Positions 16,883 to 26,270 of a DNA stretch of 64,000 bases are shown here, piece after piece. The notes below the pieces were generated by a model. That model made no database searches. It saw nothing but the letters and a program-made list of their open reading frames with translations, and was not told the DNA's origin. A program made the translations under genes and the position numbers. The DNA is from JAICXG01 sp036494545 (GTDB lineage: Bacteria > Verrucomicrobiota > Verrucomicrobiia > Chthoniobacterales > UBA10450): the NCBI GenBank assembly GCA_036494545.1, contig DASXOB010000022.1, positions 248,001 through 312,000 of the forward strand, given 5' to 3'. Positions within the stretch are counted from its first letter, which is position 1. Each line of letters starts with the position of its first letter.

Positions 16883-17200
16883 CTAGGGAGGAGGCTGCCC
16901 TTCAAACGGAATCTTCGGTTTGATGTTGGCGACGAGTTCAAGTTCGACAACTGGAAAACTGGGCTTGGGTCGCGGACTGTAGATAATGGCACTGTAAGGT
17001 CCTCGAAAACTGCTATTACCTACCGGTGGAACCATCACCCACCCTTTCGGTTCTGCAATCTGCACCGTCACGCCGGATTCGATTGGAGCCCGATCAAAAA
17101 CTACCGTCGGTATTAGTTTCAATGCGGCGGAGTGGCACACCAGAGGTGTCGCTAACAACGCTACCGCGAGAAATCGGAGGGCTAGATAAGCGCGGCCCAT
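16883..17200 (-). CDS. Small secreted protein (N-terminal half of a possibly interrupted gene)
   Basis: 105 residues. A clear signal peptide (ALRFLAVALLATPLVCHSAA) is followed by a beta-rich segment ending in EGQPPP and TAG. No domain recognised. In-frame continuation after the stop (see 16607-16876) suggests a nonsense mutation. First gene of a three-gene minus-strand unit. Confidence 0.55.
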   Translation of the reverse strand: MGRAYLALRFLAVALLATPLVCHSAALKLIPTVVFDRAPIESGVTVQIAEPKGWVMVPPVGNSSFRGPYSAIIYSPRPKPSFPVVELELVANIKPKIPFEGQPPP

Positions 17201-17317
17201 AAAGCCTATGTCAATGCCTTGACGTTGCCTTTCGTCGAACGAAAAACTCTGCGCTGCGGCATATTTTCAATACTCCGCTCAATAAATTGAGTCGGACCGG
17301 CCCGTCGACCGCGCGCC

Positions 17318-18160
17318 TTACACATTCACCGTCATCTGTAAGAAGGTCGCTGGAATCGAGGTGGTATTCGGGTTCGAGCTTCGGTTCTCTTTTTGAAAGA
17401 GGTCTTCTAACTCTTTCTGGAGATCGGTTGCCTTGCCGACTTTTTCGGCAGCTTCGAAGGCGTTCATCGTTGGTCCGTAGTATTTCCTGAATTCATCGAC
17501 CAGGCCGGCGGGCGATCCGGGAAAATCGAAGGTGAAAGTTTCGCGGGCGAAGGATATCCGTTCGGGCGGAATACCTGCGGCGCCGAAGCGCTCGATAACG
17601 TTGCTTTCAACCCCCCAGGTCATTGGACTAACGAAACCTTCAGGCGGCGGTGGCGTGTAACTGGAGCTGATCTTGAGTAACTGAGCCACAAGCGTGGGAT
17701 CGTTAGGTATCCAGTTACCCATGATGATGCGCCCGCCGGGCCTGGTCACGCGTACCATCTCCTTCGCCACGTCGGCTGGTTTGGGAGCAAACATCGCTCC
17801 GAAAACACTCACCACGAGATCGAACGACTGACTCGGTAAGTCTTCCAGGTTGGTGGCGTCGCCTTCCTGAAAGCGGCAATTGGTCAGGCCAAGCTCTGCC
17901 ACACGTTGATTGCCCGCCTCGACCAGGTTGCGGGCGACATCGACGCCCAGAACTTCGGCGCCAAGTTTCGCCGCCGGCACCGCCGTCGTCCCGTCGCCGC
18001 AACCGAGATCGAGGACCTTAAGCCCTTTCGTAATTCCGAACCGGCGCACCACCGTCTCTCCACTTTCGCGCATAGTCGCGGCGATGCGGGTAAAGTCGCC
18101 TTTCTCCCAAAGTGCTTTGTTTGGATTCATCGAGTGAGGATTACCATCAAGGCTCGACAT
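17318..18160 (-). CDS. Class I SAM-dependent methyltransferase (Methyltransf_11/25 type)
   Basis: 280 residues. SAM motif I is VLDLGCGDGTTAV (about residues 49-61), the acidic residue at the end of beta-2 is in VLGVDVA, and motif II is FDLVVSVFGAMF. The C-terminal half is a substrate-binding cap typical of small-molecule methyltransferases (PMTWGVESNVIERF). Substrate unknown. The octamer occurs in frame as Pro-Asn-Asp at 17700. It is divergent from ggt with a perfect palindrome between. Confidence 0.85.
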   Translation of the reverse strand: MSSLDGNPHSMNPNKALWEKGDFTRIAATMRESGETVVRRFGITKGLKVLDLGCGDGTTAVPAAKLGAEVLGVDVARNLVEAGNQRVAELGLTNCRFQEGDATNLEDLPSQSFDLVVSVFGAMFAPKPADVAKEMVRVTRPGGRIIMGNWIPNDPTLVAQLLKISSSYTPPPPEGFVSPMTWGVESNVIERFGAAGIPPERISFARETFTFDFPGSPAGLVDEFRKYYGPTMNAFEAAEKVGKATDLQKELEDLFQKENRSSNPNTTSIPATFLQMTVNV

Positions 18161-18286
18161 TGGCCAGCCGTTTCATTGCCACCCATCGGTCTGCTTTCTT
18201 ACTGCTTTCGTGTCTTGCCCGGAGATCACTCAGGATACCATAACCGGCAGAGGACATATTGGTTGGATTGGATTGACGAGGTCACA

Positions 18287-18312
18287 CGTAAAACAGCGAG
18301 CGCTGTTTTACG
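18287..18312. promoter_or_regulatory. Perfect 12-bp inverted repeat between divergent genes (operator candidate)
   Basis: Left arm CGTAAAACAGCG (18287-18298), spacer AG, right arm CGCTGTTTTACG (18301-18312). It lies 127 bp upstream of the methyltransferase start and 98 bp upstream of ggt. TTGACG at 18273-18278 is a possible -35 box for ggt, which would put the repeat across the promoter. It could be a dimeric repressor site. A hairpin role in RNA is also possible. Confidence 0.55.
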
Positions 18313-18409
18313 CCAACAGCTCCCTTTCGCACCTTTGACTCCATAATCCGAACCTTGTGAGTGCGGCCGCGCGAGCTTGCGTTGCAAGTCGGAGCTTCTA
18401 CTATTGCCA

Positions 18410-20137
18410 ATGCATTCCCGCTTTCTTCTCATCGCCACGGGACTTCTGATGGCAAACCTGGCACAGGCACAGATCGATCGGATCACCGGCAAGAACTTTG
18501 CGACTCGCTCGGCAGTCGTAGCACGCCACGGAATGGTTTGCACCAGCGTCCCCTTAGCGACACAGGTTGGGGTCGATATCTTGAAACGTGGCGGAAGTGC
18601 GGTCGACGCCGCCATTGCCGCCAACGCTACCCTTGGCCTGATGGAACCGGTCTCAAATGGAGTTGGCGGCGATCTTTTCGCCATCGTTTATGACGCAAAG
18701 GAGAATAAGCTCTATGGCATCAACGGCAGCGGGCGCTCGCCGCTCGGACTGAGCTATAACCACCTCAAGGATGAGTTAGCCAGACTCAATCGCAAAACCA
18801 TTCCACCTACCGGTATGTTGCCGATCAGCGTCCCGGGTTGCGTCGATGCATGGTCGGAACTGCAGAAGAAGTTTGGCACACTGTCTTTGGCTGAAGACCT
18901 CGCCCCAGCGGTCAAATATGCCGAGGAGGGTTTTCCGGTGAGTGATCTCATCGCCTTTTATTGGTCCTATGCTCCTCATGTCTACAAAGACTTGCCCGGC
19001 GCATTCCTGGAGACTTACACGCTCGACGGTAAAGGACAGACTCCAGGACCTGGCGATATCTTCACAAATCCAGCCCTGGCAAATACTCTGCGTTTGATCG
19101 GGGAAAAAGGCCGGGACGTATTTTATGAAGGCGAGATCGCCGATAAGATCGACGCGTTTATGCAGGCAAACGGCGGTTATCTTCGCAAGATCGACTTCGA
19201 GAAACATACCAGCACCTGGGTCGCACCAGCTTCGACTAACTACCGCGGCTATGACATCTTTGAGCTGCCACCCAACGGCCAGGGAATCGCGACCCTGCAA
19301 ATCCTGAATATTCTGGAAGGATTCGATCTTAAGGCGATGGGGCGCAATTCGCCCGACACTTTGCACACCATGATCGAAGCCAAGAAGATTGCCTGGGCCG
19401 ATCGAGCAAAGTTTTATGCCGACCCTGCATTCTCCCAGATTCCGTTGAAAGGATTACTCTCGAAAAGCTACGCCGCTGAGAGACGCAAATTGATCGATCC
19501 GAAGCACGCCGCCAAGGTCGTTGCACCAGGTAATCCAGCCTTGGAACAGGGTGACACGATCTACATGTGTACGGCGGACGACGAAGGCAACATGGTGTCA
19601 CTGATTCAAAGTAACTATCGCGGCATGGGCAGCGGTATCGTTGTGCCTGGACTAGGATTCATGTTTCAGGACCGGGGCGAGCTATTCTCCATGCAGCCGG
19701 GCCACGCCAATGTCTATGCTCCGGGCAAGCGTCCTTTCCACACGATCATTCCCGGATTTGTCATGAAAGATGGCAAGCCATGGGAAGCATTTGGAGTTAT
19801 GGGCGGCGGCATGCAACCGCAGGGTCATGTCCAGGTGCTGACCAACCAGATTGACTTTGGGTTAAGCGTGCAGGAAGCGGGCGATGCTGCGCGCTGGCAA
19901 CATGAAGGCGACAACGAACCGACCGATGAGAAAATGGAAAAGGGCGGCTATGTGGAACTGGAAAGCGGCATTCCCTACGAAACAGCGCGCGAGCTAATGA
20001 AGCGCGGCCACGACGTCCGCTACGATGTCGGTGGTTATGGTGGTTACCAGGCGATCAAGGTCGAAATGCATCAGGGCCAGCGTGTCTATCTCGGCGCAAG
20101 CGAATCCCGAAAAGATGGCATGGCCGCAGGTTATTAG
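18410..20137 (+). CDS. ggt: Gamma-glutamyltransferase (GGT, Ntn hydrolase)
   Basis: 575 residues from ATG 18410, chosen because it begins a signal peptide (MHSRFLLIATGLLMANLAQA). The large-subunit motifs (RGGSAVDAAIAANATLGLME, GVGGDLFAI) are intact. The self-cleavage site is at EQGDTIYMCTADDEGN, where the Thr becomes the nucleophile of the small subunit. GMGSGIVVPGLGFMFQDRG and GVMGGGMQPQGHVQ follow as in the family. It acts in the periplasm to hydrolyse or transfer gamma-glutamyl groups from glutathione. Complete length. Confidence 0.94.
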   Translation: MHSRFLLIATGLLMANLAQAQIDRITGKNFATRSAVVARHGMVCTSVPLATQVGVDILKRGGSAVDAAIAANATLGLMEPVSNGVGGDLFAIVYDAKENKLYGINGSGRSPLGLSYNHLKDELARLNRKTIPPTGMLPISVPGCVDAWSELQKKFGTLSLAEDLAPAVKYAEEGFPVSDLIAFYWSYAPHVYKDLPGAFLETYTLDGKGQTPGPGDIFTNPALANTLRLIGEKGRDVFYEGEIADKIDAFMQANGGYLRKIDFEKHTSTWVAPASTNYRGYDIFELPPNGQGIATLQILNILEGFDLKAMGRNSPDTLHTMIEAKKIAWADRAKFYADPAFSQIPLKGLLSKSYAAERRKLIDPKHAAKVVAPGNPALEQGDTIYMCTADDEGNMVSLIQSNYRGMGSGIVVPGLGFMFQDRGELFSMQPGHANVYAPGKRPFHTIIPGFVMKDGKPWEAFGVMGGGMQPQGHVQVLTNQIDFGLSVQEAGDAARWQHEGDNEPTDEKMEKGGYVELESGIPYETARELMKRGHDVRYDVGGYGGYQAIKVEMHQGQRVYLGASESRKDGMAAGY

Positions 20138-20155
20138 TTTTCGTCTCGAGAGTGC

Positions 20156-21442
20156 CTAGAATTTTAGTGTGAGCTGTGCACCGAGGAGGCGTTCGCCTTC
20201 CTGAATATCGTCATCGTGGTGGGTAAAACTGGCTTGTAACTTTAGTTGCAGATAGGTCGAAAAGCGGTAACCCATGGCAAGATCAACCCTCCAGGCATCA
20301 TTCCCCCATGGCATGTTCTCTTCATCCTCAGACACGTTGCCGTAGAGTTGCTGATTCCAACGTCCGGCCACGAAGAGCTGCGAGGTGATCTTATACTTGG
20401 CCTCGACATAATACGAAAAGATATCGGCGTTTCCGACGTTTGGCACCTCGAAACGGGTTTCGAAGACTTCCGCCCAGAGTTGAAGACGATGCCAGGCGAA
20501 GCTGATGTCCTGTCCGAGAAGAATTTCGCGGTAATCGCCTATGCTGGCGTTTGCAGGCAGCGTTGGCGCTGCTTCGGACTGAAGATAAGAACCAACGCTA
20601 CCAGATACTCCGAGAGTCCACCTCACGTCAGGGCTGAATCCCAATCGCCCGCTAAAGGTCGGGTGACCGAGGCCCACCTGAGTTAGATCCCAACTTTCCG
20701 GGCGAGAAGCGAGAGCAGCATTCTTAATTTCAAACGCATAGTCGAACTTACCCACCCCACCCAGGATGGATACGCCGCTGGCATAACTCGGTCCCCAGAT
20801 AATGGGGAGACGAAACCGCTTGTCTGAGTAACCATCGCCAAATTTGGTAATCCCGTCGTATGGAACATGACCCCAGTAGAAAAGTGTCTCCACGCTATCC
20901 GGCGCCATGCTATCCCATAGTCCAGTTAGATTTTCATAAGGTAACGGCGCATCGATAAATGGATTATCCCAGGAATAATGGCGCGGCACCCAGTTGCCCA
21001 CGACGGTACCGAACTTACCCGCTTGAATGCCGAGCTTCACATCTTTCCACGGCGTCAGTCGCAGGAGATACTCATCGAGACGCACCTGGGCGCCTCCGTC
21101 GCTCGGATCAAACCCGCGATCCAACCGCGCCTGGACAAAGGAATAGAGATAGGAATCAAGCTGTGCGTCGAGAAAGAGACTCAGTCTCGGGTTAAAGAGA
21201 AAATGTTGCGCAGTGTAGACGAGCGCGGGGGCCGGACTGTCGACGCCGTAGGCTTCGAGATCGAGGGTGCCACTGAGTTTGAGACGCAGATGTCCATCGA
21301 ATGCAGTCATCGACAACGCCCTGTCAACATCCTGCATTAAATCGGCCTCGACTTCACACGCCGCGAGTACGGCGATCAAGGCAGCAAGGGCCTTCAGCGT
21401 GAGACAACGATTCGAGCGAACAAATTGTCGTTCAGGCGGCAT
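20156..21442 (-). CDS. Outer-membrane beta-barrel porin-like protein
   Basis: 428 residues. A signal peptide (ALAALIAVLAACEVEA) is followed by alternating amphipathic strands rich in Tyr and Trp, ending in LTLKF, the terminal-Phe pattern read by the barrel assembly machinery. It is the third gene of a minus-strand operon (cupredoxin, hybrid kinase, barrel), and its start overlaps the kinase's last codons by 11 nt. A likely role is a channel or receptor for the ligand that the kinase senses. This is inference. Confidence 0.75.
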   Translation of the reverse strand: MPPERQFVRSNRCLTLKALAALIAVLAACEVEADLMQDVDRALSMTAFDGHLRLKLSGTLDLEAYGVDSPAPALVYTAQHFLFNPRLSLFLDAQLDSYLYSFVQARLDRGFDPSDGGAQVRLDEYLLRLTPWKDVKLGIQAGKFGTVVGNWVPRHYSWDNPFIDAPLPYENLTGLWDSMAPDSVETLFYWGHVPYDGITKFGDGYSDKRFRLPIIWGPSYASGVSILGGVGKFDYAFEIKNAALASRPESWDLTQVGLGHPTFSGRLGFSPDVRWTLGVSGSVGSYLQSEAAPTLPANASIGDYREILLGQDISFAWHRLQLWAEVFETRFEVPNVGNADIFSYYVEAKYKITSQLFVAGRWNQQLYGNVSEDEENMPWGNDAWRVDLAMGYRFSTYLQLKLQASFTHHDDDIQEGERLLGAQLTLKF

Positions 21443-23663
21443 CTCGCAAGGTCTCGATCGTACTCAAAAGCGTGTTGAGGGTGACCGGTTTATTGAGCAC
21501 GACATCAATGCCGGCGGGCGGCTGATCGGTTGTCGCCACTCCGAAACCCGTCAGCAAAACAATCGGGATATCTGGCCGGGTCAGCTTGATCATTCCCGCC
21601 ATTTGATCGCCATTCATTTCCGGCATGGCGCGATCAGTGACAATCACATCGAACGGTTGAGCCTTGAATTCTCGCAACCCTTCACAACCATTGCTCGCCG
21701 TCGTGACCGAGTGACCATCGCAGCGGAGAAAGGCCGATATGACTTCCCGTGTTCCAGATTCGTCGTCGACTACAAGGACATTCAGGGGCGAGCGTGCAGC
21801 GGGCGCATCAGTCTTCTCTGTCTCAATGTTTTCAGCCGGTTCCGCAAATGGAATCCGGAGGGTGAAAGTCGTTCCCTGGCCGAGCTGTGAGGCTAAGTCT
21901 AATGTTCCACCATGGCGCTTTACGATGCCATAGACCATCGCTAAGCCAAGGCCTGTGCCATGATCACCCTTGGTGGAAAAGAATGGTTCAAGACATCTTT
22001 GGCGGACTTCTTCGGTCATGCCGGTCCCGCTATCGCAAACCTGAAGGACCGCCTGCCCACTCTCAGGGGTAACTCGCAATGTAATTACGCCGCCGGATGG
22101 CATGGCATCGACGGCGTTAAAGATCAGGTTCGTCAGGGCTTCACGGAGGGCCGATTCGTCGCCGGCAACCGGGGCAACAGGCGAGATCTCCGTTTTGACC
22201 TGAACGGTGCATCCGTTCGCCTGCGCCTGTTGTCGCCACTTCGGCTCAGTCAGGGAAACGACCTGAGTGACAAGCGCGGTCAGGTCGACTGGAGCAATTT
22301 CATCGTTGGTCTCCAGAGGGCGATAGAATTCGCGCAAGCGTCTAACAATACTCGCGGCATCCTTGGCCGATGTGCGCAAGAGATCGAGAAATCTCTTCGC
22401 TTCCCCAGTATCCTTCAGTATCTCCGGTCGTTCGAGCAAGAGATCCGTAAAGCCAAGAATAGGTGTAAGTGTGTTGTTAAAATCATGCGCAATGCCACTC
22501 GCCATCTCGCCAAGGGCACGCAAACGTTCCTGCTGAATGACCTGCTGTTGGGTCGCCTTAAGTTCACGAAGCGCCGCTTCCAGCTCCCGATTCGCCGCTA
22601 CCAGATCCTGTTCCGCTCGGCGGCGGAGGGTAAGATTTTCGACTGACCCCGCAACGATCTTATCGACGGGTGCCGATAGCTCTCTGGTCAAAAAGACGCT
22701 TCCGATGAATCCGCCCGCGAGGATCAAGGTCCCAAGCCCTATTATCTTCCAGCGCAGTGTTTGCTGCTGGCGAAGCGCTGCGCCTAACGAGTAAAGGCAA
22801 ACCTCGTAGGCCGGCTCAAATTGCGTCGCGGGGGCGAGAGCTTTGAAAAATAACAGGTGTGGCTCATTATGGTAATCGACCGAAAAGTGACCACTTGGCC
22901 GCCGACCGATGGCGGCGGCCAGAGCGTGGGTCAGCGTCTCTCGCTCAGCCGCGCTCATGCCACTATTCATATAGAGCCGCTGTCGAAGCCAGATTCCGCT
23001 CGCTGAGATGGTCTCCGCATTGCGTTCGAAGGAAATGAGATCGCGGACTCCAAATCCAAGGGCAAGGCCACCGAGGCTGCGGCCATTCCAGTCCACTATC
23101 TTGGTAAGGACTACTTCCCGCAGAGCGCCCAGATCCTTGCGATTATTGGCAGCGATGTATCCGATGGTTTGATCTGCCGCGTCATCCAAGGCTCGACCGC
23201 TCGAAGCCAAAGCCTGATCGAGTGACCCTTTCACCACGGTGCCGGCAGGGAAATCACCTGGTGACACAACCCTTCCGTTCGAGCCGACGAAGCGAAAGAA
23301 AAGAGCGCGTGGAACCTGAGAGTCCAGGTTCGGTTTGACGCTCGAATTGGCATCAAAGAGATCTTGAAGCTCGGTGGCCGCGTTTTGGTAAAGATCTTCC
23401 GCATCATTTTCTTCGAGAGCGGCGCGCAAGCGGACCGATCGCGAAACAGCGCGGCATTTCTCAAGCACAGCTCGGCGGCCCGTTTCCTGCAAAGCGCTGA
23501 AGAGCCGCATCTGCTCCTGGAACTTTGCATCAAGAGCCTCCTGGTAGCGGGCCTGCGCATTCTGCTCCACAAGGTACGCTGTCGTACCCGTGACCACCAG
23601 CACCACGAGCATGAGTGAAAGCAAAAGCTTCGCGCGGAAATTAAGAAAGAGCTTAAAGTCCAC
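21432..23663 (-). CDS. Membrane hybrid sensor histidine kinase with C-terminal receiver
   Basis: 743 residues. One TM at ~11-31, a periplasmic sensor of ~270 residues, a second TM at ~303-323, a coiled-coil linker, then HisKA with the phospho-His in SGIAHDFNNTLTPILGF and an HATPase_c domain (NLIFNAVDAMPSGG, GTGLGLAMVYGI). A REC domain follows, with phospho-Asp in FDVIVTDRAMPEMNGD. No DNA-binding output lies next to it, so the phosphate must pass on to an unlinked protein. It is packed between a cupredoxin gene (14-nt gap) and a barrel gene, which suggests a periplasmic metal or redox input. Confidence 0.9.
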   Translation of the reverse strand: MDFKLFLNFRAKLLLSLMLVVLVVTGTTAYLVEQNAQARYQEALDAKFQEQMRLFSALQETGRRAVLEKCRAVSRSVRLRAALEENDAEDLYQNAATELQDLFDANSSVKPNLDSQVPRALFFRFVGSNGRVVSPGDFPAGTVVKGSLDQALASSGRALDDAADQTIGYIAANNRKDLGALREVVLTKIVDWNGRSLGGLALGFGVRDLISFERNAETISASGIWLRQRLYMNSGMSAAERETLTHALAAAIGRRPSGHFSVDYHNEPHLLFFKALAPATQFEPAYEVCLYSLGAALRQQQTLRWKIIGLGTLILAGGFIGSVFLTRELSAPVDKIVAGSVENLTLRRRAEQDLVAANRELEAALRELKATQQQVIQQERLRALGEMASGIAHDFNNTLTPILGFTDLLLERPEILKDTGEAKRFLDLLRTSAKDAASIVRRLREFYRPLETNDEIAPVDLTALVTQVVSLTEPKWRQQAQANGCTVQVKTEISPVAPVAGDESALREALTNLIFNAVDAMPSGGVITLRVTPESGQAVLQVCDSGTGMTEEVRQRCLEPFFSTKGDHGTGLGLAMVYGIVKRHGGTLDLASQLGQGTTFTLRIPFAEPAENIETEKTDAPAARSPLNVLVVDDESGTREVISAFLRCDGHSVTTASNGCEGLREFKAQPFDVIVTDRAMPEMNGDQMAGMIKLTRPDIPIVLLTGFGVATTDQPPAGIDVVLNKPVTLNTLLSTIETLRDAA

Positions 23664-23677
23664 GGCACTCCAGATCC

Positions 23678-24331
23678 CTATTTGGATGGCAGGTCGATAT
23701 GAGCCGACTCGCCAGCTTTGAGCTCAACGGTTCTGGTTCGAACATCATCCTGATCGACCCAGGCGGTGAGGACATAGCGTCCGGGAGGAACAGGTCCGAG
23801 ATGGTAAGACCCTTCCGGGTTTGTCTTCTCAAAATACGGTGTGTCCAGGACCAGAATCGTGCCGCGCATCGACTCATGAATCTCGCAGTGCAAAGCCACT
23901 ACTCCGGCCTTATCGAACAAAACCGAGGCTGGCTTTTCTCCCTTGCGGTAACGGCCGAGATCGAACCGCTTCGCTTTGGAATAAGAAAAGACGTTATGGT
24001 AAGCGTCGTCGAGATTAGGGAACTCAACCGTTGTGCCGGTTTCAACCGCGAGCAGGCCGGGCACAAAACGCGTGTTCTTCTGAGTCATCTCGGCGGTCTT
24101 ATGACCTTCGAGCTTTTCCCCCTTCCCAAAGGCGGGCTGGAGATAGACCACCGCCACTGGCGACTCGGCCTCGGACACGCTTGCGGAATCGAGCTGGTAT
24201 CGTCCGGTAATGGCCTGCGTGGGAGCGGTCGCTTTTGGAAGATAAACGCGGCCCTCCACCTCCTGTGCAGCGACCAGGCGGATGTGAAACAGGGAAGCCG
24301 CAATCAAGCAAAGAAAAAGAAGAGCCCTCAT
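23678..24331 (-). CDS. Exported cupredoxin-like (blue copper) protein
   Basis: 217 residues. I start at ATG 24331, which has GGAAGGA four bases upstream. The frame can extend six codons to a TTG. Signal peptide MRALLFLCLIAASLFHIRLVAAQ. The plastocyanin-like core carries the copper ligands His (DDAYHNVFS), then Cys, His and Met in the spaced motif HCEIHESM. A beta domain (PEGSYHLGPVPPGRYVLTAW, carboxypeptidase-regulatory-like) follows. It probably binds copper in the periplasm. First gene of an operon with a hybrid kinase and a barrel. A paralogue with the same ligands lies at 37288 in an analogous operon. Confidence 0.82.
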   Translation of the reverse strand: MRALLFLCLIAASLFHIRLVAAQEVEGRVYLPKATAPTQAITGRYQLDSASVSEAESPVAVVYLQPAFGKGEKLEGHKTAEMTQKNTRFVPGLLAVETGTTVEFPNLDDAYHNVFSYSKAKRFDLGRYRKGEKPASVLFDKAGVVALHCEIHESMRGTILVLDTPYFEKTNPEGSYHLGPVPPGRYVLTAWVDQDDVRTRTVELKAGESAHIDLPSK

Positions 24332-24471
24332 GCCGTCCTTCCGAATCAAGCGAGAACGATGCCAGATCGCTTCGGAAAACCTGCCGGAACCGTGGGAATG
24401 CGCCCGAACAGGCTAAGGGAGTGGAAACGGCCTGCTTTCCCAGCTGGGCGACTGCCGATATAGTGAAGGTC

Positions 24472-24921
24472 ATGCGCCTGCTATTTGTATCATTCGCTAC
24501 CCTGCTTGCGACCACGCTCGCGGCCGCGGCAGATCTGACGCCAAAAGATCTTGTCGCGCAGTTCTATCAGGCGCACCGCTCGAGTCACGATCCGCTCGTT
24601 GAAACGCAGTTGCTTGGGCACTACTTCGACGCTCCGCTGCTCAAGCTTTACCTAAAAGACCAACGCGAGGCGAAGGGCGAGGTCGGCCGGCTCGATGGCG
24701 ATCCGCTTTACAACGCGCAGGACATGCAGATCTCCAACTTCTCCATCTCGCCACCCGAAACGGCCAAAGGAGAAACGCACGTTATCGTCCGCTTCAGGAA
24801 CATCGGTAAACCCACTCGCATCGTTTACGTCCTCGCTCACACCGGCGCCGGGTGGAGAATTAGCGATATTCGCTACGACGACGGCTCGTCCCTGAAAAAG
24901 ATCCTTCAGGCGGATCGGTGA
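24472..24921 (+). CDS. Small exported protein, DUF3828-like
   Basis: 149 residues from ATG 24472 (preceded by GTGAAGGT). Signal peptide ending at TTLAAAADL. The mature part resembles the NTF2-like DUF3828 fold: LVAQFYQAHRSSHDPL, then FSISPPETAKGETHVIVRFR, and AGWRISDIRYDDGSSLKKIL at the end. Function unknown. Divergent from the cupredoxin operon, so the two may share a control region. Confidence 0.7.
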   Translation: MRLLFVSFATLLATTLAAAADLTPKDLVAQFYQAHRSSHDPLVETQLLGHYFDAPLLKLYLKDQREAKGEVGRLDGDPLYNAQDMQISNFSISPPETAKGETHVIVRFRNIGKPTRIVYVLAHTGAGWRISDIRYDDGSSLKKILQADR

Positions 24922-25027
24922 ACTTTAGAGAACCGCGGAACCAGGAAATCTCTGAGTGGGAAACGAGCTGTGCAGCGAATAAGGCCTCACTGAACGCCTT
25001 TTCCGGTTCTAGATTAGTTTAAGCATC

Positions 25028-25411
25028 CTACAGGTCATAGGCCAGCTTATGTGTCGGCTGATAAAGCTGCATGTCGTCAGCGCCCGGAACGATCATCATA
25101 ATCACTCGACCGTACTCGCGTTCCTCTATTGAGCCGCGGAATTGCGCTCCTTTCGTCCGTAACTCATCCACCGTCGCGTCGATGTTATCGCACATGATCG
25201 CGATCGAGTGCTGCCGCGGGTGATCATAGGTCTTGCCTTCCCATTCGCTGTGCGTCGGGTGGACACCCATCTCGCTCGGTCCCGATTTGAAGATCAGCCA
25301 GTCGTTATCCCAATCTTCGGCCACATACTTCCAGCCGAGCACATCGCGCAGAAACGCCCGCGTCGCCTTCGCATCGTCGGAATAAATCAAAGTGTGAATT
25401 GAAGTGATCAT
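25028..25411 (-). CDS. VOC (glyoxalase/bleomycin-resistance) family protein
   Basis: 127 residues from ATG 25411. A two-module betaalphabetabetabeta fold is visible: MITSIHTLIYSDDAKATRAF with the usual metal His (IHTL), and the second half HSIAIMCDNIDATVDELRTK ending in MQLYQPTH. VOC proteins are small metal-dependent lyases, isomerases or dioxygenases. Substrate unknown. The upstream in-frame extension to 25462 lacks family features. Confidence 0.85.
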   Translation of the reverse strand: MITSIHTLIYSDDAKATRAFLRDVLGWKYVAEDWDNDWLIFKSGPSEMGVHPTHSEWEGKTYDHPRQHSIAIMCDNIDATVDELRTKGAQFRGSIEEREYGRVIMMIVPGADDMQLYQPTHKLAYDL

Positions 25412-25436
25412 ACGGTCCAAACTTAGCTCAGGTTCC

Positions 25437-26270
25437 TTAGCTCTGCTCGCATCGAATATCACTAAAGCGGATTGCGATTGCCCCTGCGATGAACCAGAGG
25501 CTCGCGTAGGTCCACCATAGTGCTATCGCAGCGCCTCCGTGGAAGAGAGGCAACATCAACCCGCCGCTCAACGTGTTCACCGTCGCGTGCAGGAGCATGG
25601 GCGCAAGAACGCTGCCGCGTGTGCGATTGAATATCCAGGTCTGCACGAAAGTCGCACCGACCACCGAGACCAGAAATGCCGGCACGATACTCCAGGCAAA
25701 TTCGTTCCCGAGCAGTGGCGTATGCCATATCGCCCAGAAAAGAGCGAGAATGACACTCGCCACGAAAGGCGAAAAGCGGCGCTGAAGTTCGGGCAAAGCG
25801 AAGCCGCGCCAGCCAGGCTCTTCACCGAGGGCGATGAAAAGAAAAATGAAGATGAAACGATCGGGGAGTTCGCGCCATGCGCTGCTCGCAGGCGGGGAGC
25901 TGGGAAAACCAAAAGCATTCGTTAGGCCGACAGCAATTAGGCAGAGCGCGAAGGGAAGGCCAAAGACGGCCGCATACCAGCGCAGGCCGATTCGCCCGCG
26001 GACCATCCTTGTAAGAAGCCCGCGCACGCCGCCCCAGCCATCACTCACCGCCAGGACCACGATGGCCGCGACAAAGGGACCGAGCGGATTCGGTCCTGTG
26101 CTCCTGCCACGTGTCAGCGCGATCAGCCACGGATACCAGGAGAAAAGATAAGCCAGGGTGAAGAACACCGTGAGACGACGACGTGCGACAAATCCACGGA
26201 TGCTGCCGTGCGTGGCGATGCTGGAAGCCGGAACAAGGATTGCCTCACTAATCACATCAGTGTGATGCAA
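25437..26270 (-). CDS. CPBP-family intramembrane metalloprotease (CAAX-protease like)
   Basis: 277 residues from a TTG; the true start may lie a few codons further in, because the N-terminal ~30 residues are polar and variable. About seven membrane spans. The three catalytic motifs are present: EEPGWRGF (EExxxR), FWAIWHTP (FxxxH) and HATVNT. The family cleaves prenylated or membrane peptides, or confers bacteriocin self-immunity. The octamer occurs in frame as Leu-Thr-Asn at 25919. The overlapping region with the VOC gene is 26 nt only if that gene started earlier. Confidence 0.88.
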   Translation of the reverse strand: MHHTDVISEAILVPASSIATHGSIRGFVARRRLTVFFTLAYLFSWYPWLIALTRGRSTGPNPLGPFVAAIVVLAVSDGWGGVRGLLTRMVRGRIGLRWYAAVFGLPFALCLIAVGLTNAFGFPSSPPASSAWRELPDRFIFIFLFIALGEEPGWRGFALPELQRRFSPFVASVILALFWAIWHTPLLGNEFAWSIVPAFLVSVVGATFVQTWIFNRTRGSVLAPMLLHATVNTLSGGLMLPLFHGGAAIALWWTYASLWFIAGAIAIRFSDIRCEQS

